A stretch of 64,000 bases of DNA from SVTX01 sp045542075 (GTDB lineage: Bacteria > Bacillota > Clostridia > Oscillospirales > CAG-272): contig JAZQKI010000047.1 in the NCBI GenBank assembly GCA_045542075.1, positions 1 through 64,000 on the forward strand, written 5' to 3'. The notes below the pieces were generated by a model that did no database searches, had not been told where the DNA came from, and worked only from the letters and a program-made list of their open reading frames with translations. A program made the position numbers and the translations under genes. Each line of letters begins with the position of its first letter. Position 1 is the first letter of the stretch. Below, piece by piece: positions 34,413 to 41,692 of the stretch.

Positions 34413-35315
34413 TTACTTTGTCCAAAGTCCTTTTTTATATTTTCCGTTGTTTATCATCTCGCATATACTTTCCACCACTCGCGGCTTATCATCGGGATAT
34501 GTCACTCCGTACCATTTTGCAGTGGTAGTATAAACGCTCACGTCACATCTTCCCTCTTTCATCATAGCATCAATTACTATGGGAAGATATATCTCCTTTT
34601 TGAGCGGGTCACCGCTCTCATCCGCCATAAACTCACGCATTTTTGACTTAATATATGGGAAAATTGCGGGTGTAAGTCCCCAACAGTTCATAGAGACCAC
34701 ACTGTCACCGCACAGAGATATCCAACCGTTTCCGTCAAAATATTCCGCGTCCTTGCCGCAGATCCGCACCTTTGTTCTTTCATTTATCTCAACAAGCGCA
34801 CCCTTCTCATCCATAGTACAAACTCCGCGGGACACCGTACCGTTTTCGGTAAGTGTGTTTTTGAGGATATACCCTATCATGCAAAAATCCGTATCTGCCT
34901 TACCGGACGAAAGATGCCGAGCAAGACGGACAAAGGCGTCCCTGCCGTAAAAATCGTCGGCATTGATCACAGCAAATTTGTCGTTTCCGATCGCGTCCTC
35001 GGCGCAAAGCAGAGCGTGCGCAGTTCCCCAGGGCTTGACTCTGCCCTCGGGTACTGTGAAACCATCCGGAATATTGTCTATCTCCTGAAATGCATACTCC
35101 GTTTTGATAAATGGCTCAACGCGAGATCCGATAGTCTCTCGGAAAAGCTCAAAATTCTCTTTCTTGATTATGAAAACAACTTTATCAAATCCTGCCTTTA
35201 TTGCGTCATAAACCGAAAAATCTATGATAAATTCACGATTTTCTGTTATAGGGTCAAGCTGCTTGAGCCCACCGTACCGCGAGCCCATGCCTGCCGCAAG
35301 AATTACAAGCGTCAT
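34413..35315 (-). CDS. Sugar-phosphate nucleotidyltransferase family protein
   Basis: A 300-aa enzyme with the NTP_transferase signature LVILAAGMGSRYGGLKQLDP at its N-terminus (substrate and Mg-NTP binding) and the motif INADDFYG near residues 115-122 with the metal Asp. Its sequence differs from GalU/RmlA, so the substrate sugar is not certain; its place before galE-galM suggests formation of a UDP- or related nucleotide sugar for galactose metabolism. I use ATG 35315 (GGAGG 6 nt upstream) rather than 35327, which overlaps the ribosome-binding site. Confidence 0.85.
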   Translation of the reverse strand: MTLVILAAGMGSRYGGLKQLDPITENREFIIDFSVYDAIKAGFDKVVFIIKKENFELFRETIGSRVEPFIKTEYAFQEIDNIPDGFTVPEGRVKPWGTAHALLCAEDAIGNDKFAVINADDFYGRDAFVRLARHLSSGKADTDFCMIGYILKNTLTENGTVSRGVCTMDEKGALVEINERTKVRICGKDAEYFDGNGWISLCGDSVVSMNCWGLTPAIFPYIKSKMREFMADESGDPLKKEIYLPIVIDAMMKEGRCDVSVYTTTAKWYGVTYPDDKPRVVESICEMINNGKYKKGLWTK

Positions 35316-35344
35316 AATATCCTCCAAATACCTTATACATTCTC

Positions 35345-35350
35345 ATTATA
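35345..35350 (-). promoter_or_regulatory. Extended -10 promoter element for the galactose operon
   Basis: On the minus strand TGATATAAT, a TGn-extended TATAAT, about 30 nt upstream of the first start codon. No good -35 box is seen. Confidence 0.55.
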
Positions 35351-35407
35351 TCACAAACACTTGAAAATGTATATATTTTTTTGAAATTTTTATATAGAAT
35401 TTGATTA

Positions 35408-35436
35408 TTGACAAACAATATTTTTGAGCGTATAAT
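35408..35436 (+). promoter_or_regulatory. Perfect-consensus SigA promoter for the ABC importer
   Basis: TTGACA (35408-35413), 17 nt, TATAAT (35431-35436). The leader of about 40 nt has no riboswitch-like structure. Confidence 0.9.
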
Positions 35437-35483
35437 TGTATCGGACAATACGCTTTTTTATAAGAAAAGGAAGGCAAAATATA

Positions 35484-36473
35484 ATGAAAAAAACGGCTGA
35501 AATTTTATTGTCCGTTCTACTTGCGTTAATTCTGTCAGTTATGGCAGTCTCATGCAACGGCACGGACAAAAACAATCAAACGCCTGAAAAAATAAATATA
35601 GCGACATTGAGCGGCACAACGGGCTTTGGTATGGCAAAGCTAATATCTGACTCAAAGAATTCGCAATCTCAGCTAAATTACAGCATTGAGGTACAGACCG
35701 ATCCAAGCCTTATTCAAGCCGCGCTTATAAGCGGCGAGCTTGATATCGCCACCCTGCCCACCAATGCGGCGGCAAATCTTTACGCAAAAACTAACGGCGG
35801 TATAAAAATACTTGCAACAAACACACTCGGCGTGCTTTACGTAGTTGTAAACGAGGCAAATTCAGATATAAAATCCCTCTCAGACCTTGACGGCAAAACT
35901 GTTTTTTGTCCTGCGCAGAATCCCACATTTATATTCAAGGGACTTTGCGATAAGGCGGGAGTCAACGTCAAGGTAGACAACACCTACGCCCAGCCCGCTG
36001 ATCTGCGCACGGCGATTATTGCAGGTCAGGCAGATATCGCGATCCTTCCCGAGCCTATGGTGACTATCGCAATATCCGCAAATAAATCTCTGACCGCCGC
36101 GCTCGATATTACTGCAGAATGGGACAAGGTGTTTCCCGAGGGCTCACTTGTACAGGGTTGCGTGGTCGCAAGAACCGAATTTATCGAGCAGTATCCCGAG
36201 GCGGTTGAGAAATTTCTCACTGAATACCGAGCTTCGGTAAATTACGTAAACCAAAATACAGGCGATGCGGCAAGGCTTATAGCCGAGACGGGCATTTTTG
36301 ATAATGAAAATATAGCAAAAACAGCCATTCCGAAATGTAATATCAAATATGTTGACGGTGACGAGATGGCTGCCGCGCTTGACCTCTTTTTCAGTACACT
36401 TTATGACATAGATCCCAAGGCGGTGGGCGGCTCTGTTCCATCCGCGGATATATACTACAGGTTAAATGATTAA
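35484..36473 (+). CDS. ABC transporter substrate-binding lipoprotein (NMT1/SsuA-like)
   Basis: A 329-aa exported lipoprotein (signal ending AVSCNG, lipid on the Cys near residue 23) with the NMT1/THI5-like periplasmic-binding fold: an early INIATLSGTTGFGMAKL, TDPSLIQAALISGELDIATLPTNAA, and LPEPMVTIA near 200. Relatives bind thiamine pyrimidines, alkanesulfonates, nitrate or formamidopyrimidines. There is no TPP riboswitch, so thiamine precursor import is only one option. ATG 35484 follows AAAGGAAGG; the stop overlaps the permease start by 8 nt. Confidence 0.88.
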   Translation: MKKTAEILLSVLLALILSVMAVSCNGTDKNNQTPEKINIATLSGTTGFGMAKLISDSKNSQSQLNYSIEVQTDPSLIQAALISGELDIATLPTNAAANLYAKTNGGIKILATNTLGVLYVVVNEANSDIKSLSDLDGKTVFCPAQNPTFIFKGLCDKAGVNVKVDNTYAQPADLRTAIIAGQADIAILPEPMVTIAISANKSLTAALDITAEWDKVFPEGSLVQGCVVARTEFIEQYPEAVEKFLTEYRASVNYVNQNTGDAARLIAETGIFDNENIAKTAIPKCNIKYVDGDEMAAALDLFFSTLYDIDPKAVGGSVPSADIYYRLND

Positions 36474-37227
36474 AAAAATTCTAAAAACATCACTGATAAT
36501 TCTATTTTGGGGTATTGTTTGGCAGGCACTGTCCATGATAGTCGGCAATCAGCTGCTGCTCCCCTCACCGCTAATAACTCTTAAAAGACTTTTCGAGCTT
36601 GCATGCACGCTTGAGTTTTACACAATAATACTCCGTTCGCTTGTAAGAATACTTATAGGCACAGCAGCGGCAGTTATACTCGGAGTGCTTTTGGCGACAG
36701 CAAGCGCAAGGCTCAAGCTTTTGCACGACTTCATATCACCTATTATGACGGTGATAAAGGCGGTCCCCGTGGTGTCGTTTATTCTGCTTCTGCTCTTGTG
36801 GCTGGGCAGAGACATTCTTCCGTCTATCATTTCCGAGCTGATAGTTTTACCTATTGTTTGGACAAACGTTGAGGCGGGGATCCTTCAGACCGACAATAGT
36901 CTTATTGAGCTTGCGAAGGTCTATAAAATGAGCGGATGGAAGAAATTGCGCCATATTTACGCGCCGTCCGTGCTTCCCTATTTTATCTCATCTCTCAACT
37001 CATCCTTGGGTCTGGCGTGGAAGGCGGGAATTGCCGCAGAGGTGCTTGCCCTCCCCGTGATCGCGATAGGAAAGCAGATATATGAGTCCAAGCTTTATCT
37101 TGAAACAACCGATCTTTTTGCGTGGACTCTGACCGTGATAATCATAAGCCTTATCATTGAAAAGCTTATTGTTTTCGCCATAAAAAAGGCAACCTCCGCT
37201 AAAATCAGGACGGGAGGCAGAGTATGA
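36466..37227 (+). CDS. ABC transporter permease (SsuC/TauC family)
   Basis: A 253-aa inner-membrane permease with about six helices. The EAA loop for ATPase coupling reads ELAKVYKMSGWKKLRHIYAPSVLPYF near residues 145-170. It forms a homodimeric channel with the ATPase at 37224 and receives substrate from the lipoprotein at 35484. Its start overlaps the lipoprotein gene and its stop overlaps the ATPase start by 4 nt (ATGA), a tightly coupled operon. Confidence 0.93.
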   Translation: MIKKILKTSLIILFWGIVWQALSMIVGNQLLLPSPLITLKRLFELACTLEFYTIILRSLVRILIGTAAAVILGVLLATASARLKLLHDFISPIMTVIKAVPVVSFILLLLLWLGRDILPSIISELIVLPIVWTNVEAGILQTDNSLIELAKVYKMSGWKKLRHIYAPSVLPYFISSLNSSLGLAWKAGIAAEVLALPVIAIGKQIYESKLYLETTDLFAWTLTVIIISLIIEKLIVFAIKKATSAKIRTGGRV

Positions 37228-37796
37228 TAGAAATTTTGAACGTTACTAAAAAGTACGGCGAGCAGACCGTTCTCGATAATTTCTCGCTGACTGTAAATGA
37301 CGGTGAAAAGCTGAACATCACAGGTGAGTCGGGTACAGGAAAGACAACTCTTTTGCGTATTCTTTCGGGGCTTGAATCTGTGGATAACGGTATCGTAGTC
37401 TGCGAGAAAAAAACTGCATATATGTTCCAGGAGGCAAGACTGCTCCCATGGAAAACCGCCAAGGAAAATATTTTGGCGGTACTGAAAAAGGATAATTATT
37501 ATTTAGCCGATAAGTATCTTGAAGCAATATGCCTTTCAGACGCGGCAGACAAAGTCCCAAGCGAGCTTTCGGGCGGCATGGCGCAGAGGGTGTCATTTGC
37601 GAGATTTCTCGCTTATGCCGAGGAATCGGGCGCGGATCTGCTTTTACTCGACGAACCCTTCTCTGCTCTTGACAAGGGCACGGCAGACAAGATGCTTGAT
37701 CTTCTGCTTGACTTTGCCGTTGACAAAACGGTGATTCTCGTCACGCATGATGCTGATACATCAGAAAAACTCGGCGGCAGAGTTGTGAAATTGTAA
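37224..37796 (+). CDS. ABC transporter ATP-binding protein (short, NitT/TauT type)
   Basis: A 190-aa ATPase with Walker A GESGTGKTT (35-43), Q-loop MFQEARLLPW, signature ELSGGMAQR, Walker B LLLLDEPFSALD and switch His in ILVTHDA. All catalytic motifs are present, but the protein ends about 50 residues earlier than typical SsuB/TauB (240-250 aa), lacking the C-terminal helical segment. It follows the permease with a 4-nt overlap and ends in a terminator at 37802. Confidence 0.92.
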   Translation: MIEILNVTKKYGEQTVLDNFSLTVNDGEKLNITGESGTGKTTLLRILSGLESVDNGIVVCEKKTAYMFQEARLLPWKTAKENILAVLKKDNYYLADKYLEAICLSDAADKVPSELSGGMAQRVSFARFLAYAEESGADLLLLDEPFSALDKGTADKMLDLLLDFAVDKTVILVTHDADTSEKLGGRVVKL

Positions 37797-37801
37797 AAAC
37801 T

Positions 37802-37831
37802 ACAAAAGGCGGTGCAATCACCGCCTTTTGT
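37802..37831 (+). terminator. Terminator of the ABC importer operon
   Basis: Inverted repeat ACAAAAGGCGGTG / CACCGCCTTTTGT with a 4-nt loop, starting 5 nt after the ATPase stop. Confidence 0.82.
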
Positions 37832-37835
37832 GCTG

Positions 37836-37912
37836 TCATCCGACCGAAGCGGAGGGATCTCTCCTCTTTTCGTCATCATAGCTCGGGAGAGTCTCTACAA
37901 ACTCAAAATGAC
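37836..37912. repeat. Dispersed repeat remnant (GTCAT...AAATGAC type)
   Basis: A sequence with CCGACCGAAGCGGAGGGATCT at one end and CTCAAAATGAC at the other, a pattern that recurs in shortened form at 48943-48985 (GAGATCTTTCGACTCG...CTCAAGATGACC). No coding content. Confidence 0.5.
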
Positions 37913-37913
37913 A

Positions 37914-37943
37914 AAAATCCATCGGTTTGACCCGATGGATTTT
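37914..37943 (-). terminator. Terminator after the LiaF-like gene
   Basis: Inverted repeat AAAATCCATCGG / CCGATGGATTTT, 6-nt loop, 3 nt after the stop codon on the minus strand, T-rich. Confidence 0.78.
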
Positions 37944-37946
37944 CTA

Positions 37947-38699
37947 TTATTGCTCGTATTCTATCTGAATTGCGCCAAGGTTGTTCTCGCCCTTGATGAT
38001 AAGCTTGGGGCCGCTGGGGTTGCCGCCGTCAATATCCGCGTTAACACCGCCGAGGCTGTTGTCAATATCGTGAATATAGCTCCAGCTTGACGGAACGTAA
38101 ATTTTTGTCGCTCCAAGATTGTTCTCAACGTGCAGAATGCCTCCGCCCTGATATTCATCTGCGTTTTCAAAATGTATAGAAAGCGCGCCAAGATTATTTT
38201 CAAACCATTCCTCTGTAAAATCCGAAGAATCTATGTATTTTTCAGCTGATGTAAAGGAGGATTCGTTTGTTTTGGCGGAAGAATATTCCTCGTGTTTTGT
38301 GGAGTAGGATCTTCCTGTTTTATGAACCACTCTGAATTTTTTGCGCTTTTTCTTTCTGATTCCCGACATGAGAGTTGAAACTCCTATCCACAACAGCGCC
38401 GCACAGCCGAAAACAAGGCCGTTATGCAAAAAGTCGGGATTGTCAAGACCGCAAACGTACGCTATATTTTTCTCGATTATCATAAAGATAAAGGCAAGTG
38501 GAATGAATATCTCACCTATCTTACCGCGAACAAGTCTCTCTATTACCCACGAAAGCAACAGAAGCACGCCCACTATAGCAATAAAGGATATTTCACCCAC
38601 GACACTTTCAAGCGGCGGAACAACGCCTATTGCATTAAGGATAAGCGCAACCGCCAGTAATATAAAGCCTAAGCCCCAAAATATTTTCCAAGCCTTCAT
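37947..38699 (-). CDS. LiaF-like membrane protein (cell-envelope stress sensor family)
   Basis: A 250-aa protein with four hydrophobic helices in the N-terminal 100 residues (LiaF/DUF5668 type), a basic and Ser-rich linker, and a C-terminal domain of repeated short beta segments ending NNLGAxxI (NNLGALSIHFENADE, NNLGATKIYVP, NSLGGVNADI, NNLGAIQIEY), the pattern of the LiaF C-terminal domain. LiaF inhibits the LiaS kinase in Bacillus; here no LiaRS pair is adjacent, only a LytTR regulator whose gene overlaps by 4 nt. It probably reports envelope damage or modulates the regulator. Confidence 0.85.
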   Translation of the reverse strand: MKAWKIFWGLGFILLAVALILNAIGVVPPLESVVGEISFIAIVGVLLLLSWVIERLVRGKIGEIFIPLAFIFMIIEKNIAYVCGLDNPDFLHNGLVFGCAALLWIGVSTLMSGIRKKKRKKFRVVHKTGRSYSTKHEEYSSAKTNESSFTSAEKYIDSSDFTEEWFENNLGALSIHFENADEYQGGGILHVENNLGATKIYVPSSWSYIHDIDNSLGGVNADIDGGNPSGPKLIIKGENNLGAIQIEYEQ

Positions 38700-39154
38700 T
38701 TTCCTAACCTCATTTCGTCTATTTTATCTCTTAAAATCTTATAGTAGCCGCGCGAAAAATACGTCTTTTTCTCACAACCCTTGAAGGTTATCTCGCCCGT
38801 TCCCACCACGTCACGTCTGAGCGAGGATATTTTCATTACGTTTGCGATGGTTGACTTTGATATTCTCGCAAAATGCGGCGGCAGTACAGCTTCAAGCTCA
38901 AAGAGCTTGCGGTCGGTAGTAAACATACGCTCACGGGTATGCGCGTAAACCTTACCGTTGCCGGACTCAAAAAACAATATATCGTCTGTTGGCACGTAAT
39001 ATTCCGCGCCCGACAGATACAACAGCATCTCCTGATGACTCAGAATAAGCCTTTCAAGAGCCGTCTCAATGCTCTTGATTTTCTCCGTCCTTTGAGGACA
39101 GCGGATTATTATTTCTTCCTGTCCGTCCTCGGAGATCTCGGTTCTTATCTTCAA
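38696..39154 (-). CDS. Stand-alone LytTR-family DNA-binding regulator
   Basis: A 152-aa protein without a receiver domain. The C-terminal LytTR domain (about 45-148) shows DDILFFESGNGKVYAHT, the LPPHFARISKSTIANVMKI segment and a final FSRGYYKILRDKI. Such short LytTR proteins are usually encoded with a membrane partner that inhibits them, and the LiaF-like gene overlaps by 4 nt. Direct repeats of ACCACTT abut the -35 box of its promoter (39215-39235), so it is probably autoregulated. GGGGGCAAGG precedes the ATG. Confidence 0.9.
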   Translation of the reverse strand: MKIRTEISEDGQEEIIIRCPQRTEKIKSIETALERLILSHQEMLLYLSGAEYYVPTDDILFFESGNGKVYAHTRERMFTTDRKLFELEAVLPPHFARISKSTIANVMKISSLRRDVVGTGEITFKGCEKKTYFSRGYYKILRDKIDEMRLGK

Positions 39155-39187
39155 GTCCTTGCCCCCTTCCTTGCTGATTACAAGATT

Positions 39188-39216
39188 ATTTTAGCATTTT
39201 TTCCCGATTTTGTAAA
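39188..39216 (-). promoter_or_regulatory. Promoter of the LytTR-LiaF-like operon
   Basis: On the minus strand TTTACA (39216-39211), 17 nt, TAAAAT (39193-39188), about 34 nt before the start codon. Its -35 box overlaps the downstream ACCACTT repeat. Confidence 0.75.
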
Positions 39217-39235
39217 GTGGTTTATACCAAGTGGT
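39215..39235 (-). promoter_or_regulatory. Putative LytTR binding site: ACCACTT direct repeats
   Basis: On the minus strand ACCACTT occurs at 39235-39229 and again at 39221-39215, start-to-start spacing 14 nt. LytTR proteins bind paired direct repeats beside the -35 box; this position fits activation or autoregulation. Assignment is inference. Confidence 0.55.
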
Positions 39236-39324
39236 AGATTTTAGAGCATAAAATGCAGGATTTTGATTTATTAAATCTTCTTATGCCCTTTTTCCGGATA
39301 GTTTTTGAAATGAGGGAGAGTGTT

Positions 39325-39431
39325 GTCACTTGCAAGCAAGTGACGCGAGTTTTCTGCCTTTGACATAAAACGTCGTCGTGCTACGCACGAGGAGGGGAGA
39401 GAAACTTTTTCCAAAAAGTTTCTCTCCCCTC
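39325..39431. repeat. REP-like composite of three palindromes
   Basis: Palindrome GTCACTTGC-AA-GCAAGTGAC at 39325-39344, CGTGC-TAC-GCACG type at 39377-39389, and a perfect 19-bp inverted repeat with a 2-nt centre at 39392-39431 (GAGGGGAGAGAAACTTTTT and its complement). It lies just after the prmA stop on the minus strand and may also stop or stabilise that transcript. No coding content. Confidence 0.7.
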
Positions 39432-39446
39432 CCTGCATATTCCCTC

Positions 39447-40406
39447 TTATCTCAACATAACCGCCAGAGCGCACCAGCCGTTATCCTCTGCTTTTTCGAC
39501 TATTTTGAAGCCGTTTGCCTCAAAGCAGGACACAACGTCGTCACATCTCTCGCAGATTATTCCCGAAGCCAAAAGCACGGTATTTTTATTCATAAAATCC
39601 GATACGTCGGGTGTCATACGAATGATTATATCTGCTACGATATTGGCGCAAACTATATTATAACCGCCCGCCATTTTGTATGCTTGCTTTAGCAGGTCGG
39701 ACTGCTCGCAGACTATTCTGCCCTCAAGTCCGCTGTCCTTGATATTTTCATTTGCGACTCGGACTGACATAGGGTCTATGTCGTACGCATAGCACTCTCC
39801 CGCTCCGAGCTTTGCGCCGCAGATGGCAAGTATTCCGCTTCCCGTTCCCACGTCAAGCAGACTGTCGCCCGCCTTTACGTATTTCTGAAGCAGACCTATA
39901 ATAAGTCTTGTAGTCTCGTGAGTGCCTGTTCCGAATGCCATACCGGGATCCATTGTAACGATTATCTCGCCGTCCTGCGCCTCATACTTCTCCCATGCGG
40001 GAACGATGACGATCTTGCCTATCTTGAAAGGCTTATAGTACGCCTTCCAGGAATTTGCCCAGTCCTCCTCGCACACGCCCACGACCTCAATTTTCGCGTC
40101 GTCAAAGGAATTTGCCGAAAGTCTGTCCTTCAAAAATGACAGATCATCGGAAAGATTGCTTCCCTTTTCAACAAAATAGGAAACTGACGCGTGGCTCTTG
40201 TCGGCGTTCAGGATGCTCTCGTCGATAAGATCACCGTAGCAGGTCTTAAGGTCTATATCGCTGAAATCCTCTATCATAAGGTTTGAATTTATCATACTCA
40301 TTACCGCAACGAGTCTGTCAAGCTCCTCTGTTTTTACGGTCACCTTTATCTGCGACCATTCGGTTACCTCACCGAAATCGCCGCATATATAATCTTTATC
40401 GGTCAT
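39447..40406 (-). CDS. prmA: Ribosomal protein L11 methyltransferase
   Basis: A 319-aa SAM-dependent enzyme that trimethylates residues of ribosomal protein L11. The SAM motif LLDVGTGSGILAICGAKLGA lies near residue 190-209, preceded by MDPGMAFGTGTHETTR; a downstream NIVADIII follows, and the N-terminal substrate-binding domain fills about 1-90. It follows dnaJ by 15 nt, the conserved hrcA-grpE-dnaK-dnaJ-prmA order. Confidence 0.94.
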   Translation of the reverse strand: MTDKDYICGDFGEVTEWSQIKVTVKTEELDRLVAVMSMINSNLMIEDFSDIDLKTCYGDLIDESILNADKSHASVSYFVEKGSNLSDDLSFLKDRLSANSFDDAKIEVVGVCEEDWANSWKAYYKPFKIGKIVIVPAWEKYEAQDGEIIVTMDPGMAFGTGTHETTRLIIGLLQKYVKAGDSLLDVGTGSGILAICGAKLGAGECYAYDIDPMSVRVANENIKDSGLEGRIVCEQSDLLKQAYKMAGGYNIVCANIVADIIIRMTPDVSDFMNKNTVLLASGIICERCDDVVSCFEANGFKIVEKAEDNGWCALAVMLR

Positions 40407-40421
40407 AATTTACCTTCCAAT

Positions 40422-41543
40422 TTATTTTTTCTTGAAGAATTTGCCCTTCTTTGTGTAGTTATTCTCTCCACACGCGTCGGCGAACTTATAAAGCAGCTCT
40501 CTCTGCTTTTCGCTCAGTCCCTTGGGGACCTCAACTATTGCCTTGAAAATAAGGTCGCCTCTGCCCTTGGAATTCACCATAGGCACACCGCGTCCCTTGA
40601 GCGTGAAGGTCGTTCCGTACTGTGTGCCCTCGGGGAGATTGTACTTTTCTCTGCCCTCAAGCGTGGGGATCTCTATTTCCGCTCCAAGCGTTGCCTCAAC
40701 TATAGTAACAGGTACGTCACAATAGAGATTGTATCCCTGACGGTTGAACGTGGGACTCTTTCTGACGCTTACCATTACAAGCACGTCGCCTGCGGGTCCG
40801 CCGTTTCTGCCGTCGTTACCCTCGCCACGAACCACAAGTCCCTTGCCGTGATCAATACCTGCGGGAATGGTTATGTTGATCCTCTTGTGCTCTCGATCAA
40901 ATCCGCTTCCGCGACAGGACTTACAAGGATTTTTGATGTATTTACCCGTACCTCTGCACGTGTCACACGTGCCTGTGGTCTGGAACTGCATTCCGCCAAG
41001 ATTCTGCACTCTGCGCACCTGTCCCGAGCCGCGACACGTGGGACAAGTCTCTACTGTGCCACTCTCCGAGCCGCTGCCCTTACACGCCGAGCATCTGCAC
41101 TGACGGGTAAAGCTTATCTCCTTTTTACAGCCAAAGACTGCCTCCTCAAAGTTTATTGTGATATTTATCTCGATATCCTCACCCTTTGTAGGCGCGTTGC
41201 GGTTCTGACGCGCTCCGCCGCCAAAGCCACCGCCGAAAAAGCTTCCGAAAATATCCCCGAGATCCACGTCAAAGCCACCAAATCCCCCGTATCCTCCGCC
41301 TGCGCCTGACGTGGGGTCAAACGCAGCGTGACCGAACTGGTCGTATTTTGCCTTCTTATCAGGGTCGGAAAGCACCTCGTAAGCCTCGTTGGCTTCCTTG
41401 AACTTTGCCTCCGCCTCGGCATTGCCGGGGTTCATATCGGGATGGTATTTTTTTGCGAGGTTTCTGTACGCCTTTTTTATGTCTGCGTCGCTTGCGCCCT
41501 TTGAGACGCCAAGCACCTCATAATAATCTCTTTTGTCTGCCAT
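40422..41543 (-). CDS. dnaJ: Chaperone protein DnaJ
   Basis: A 373-aa type I J-protein: J domain with HPD near residues 34-36, a Gly/Phe-rich region (about 75-115), four CxxCxGxG zinc motifs (CSACKGSG, CPTCRGSG, CDTCRGTG, CKSCRGSG, about 145-215), then the C-terminal substrate-binding domain. It stimulates DnaK ATPase and delivers clients. I start at ATG 41543 after GGAGAGAAAT; an in-frame ATG at 41555 overlaps that site. The 149-nt gap to dnaK holds a repeat and a hairpin. Confidence 0.96.
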   Translation of the reverse strand: MADKRDYYEVLGVSKGASDADIKKAYRNLAKKYHPDMNPGNAEAEAKFKEANEAYEVLSDPDKKAKYDQFGHAAFDPTSGAGGGYGGFGGFDVDLGDIFGSFFGGGFGGGARQNRNAPTKGEDIEINITINFEEAVFGCKKEISFTRQCRCSACKGSGSESGTVETCPTCRGSGQVRRVQNLGGMQFQTTGTCDTCRGTGKYIKNPCKSCRGSGFDREHKRINITIPAGIDHGKGLVVRGEGNDGRNGGPAGDVLVMVSVRKSPTFNRQGYNLYCDVPVTIVEATLGAEIEIPTLEGREKYNLPEGTQYGTTFTLKGRGVPMVNSKGRGDLIFKAIVEVPKGLSEKQRELLYKFADACGENNYTKKGKFFKKK

Positions 41544-41567
41544 ATTTCTCTCCATACGTTGTAAATC

Positions 41568-41627
41568 TGTAGGGGCTATTCACGAATATCCCATTTTTTC
41601 TGCAGGTGCTCGTGAACCGCCCCTACA
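41568..41627. repeat. Inverted repeat TGTAGGGGC...GCCCCTACA in the dnaK-dnaJ gap
   Basis: Outer arms TGTAGGGGC (41568-41576) and GCCCCTACA (41619-41627), with a second inner pair ATTCACGA / TCGTGAAC. The related word CAGCCCCTACGG occurs at about 31985. It looks like a short dispersed repeat sitting inside the heat-shock operon. Confidence 0.55.
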
Positions 41628-41653
41628 CATTTACGTATATATAAACTCATTTG

Positions 41654-41679
41654 GCGGGAAGGGCAAATACCCTTCCCGC
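41654..41679 (-). other. Hairpin after dnaK
   Basis: Inverted repeat GCGGGAAGGG / CCCTTCCCGC with a 6-nt loop, 14 nt after the dnaK stop on the minus strand. Without a T run it may be a processing or mRNA-protecting hairpin, or partly a terminator, that lets dnaK exceed dnaJ. Confidence 0.5.
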
Positions 41680-41692
41680 GTGGTTGTTTCAA

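Noticed and set aside
35437..35483. TPP riboswitch upstream of the NMT1-type importer
   Set aside because: The leader after the promoter is only about 47 nt and shows no THI-box elements.
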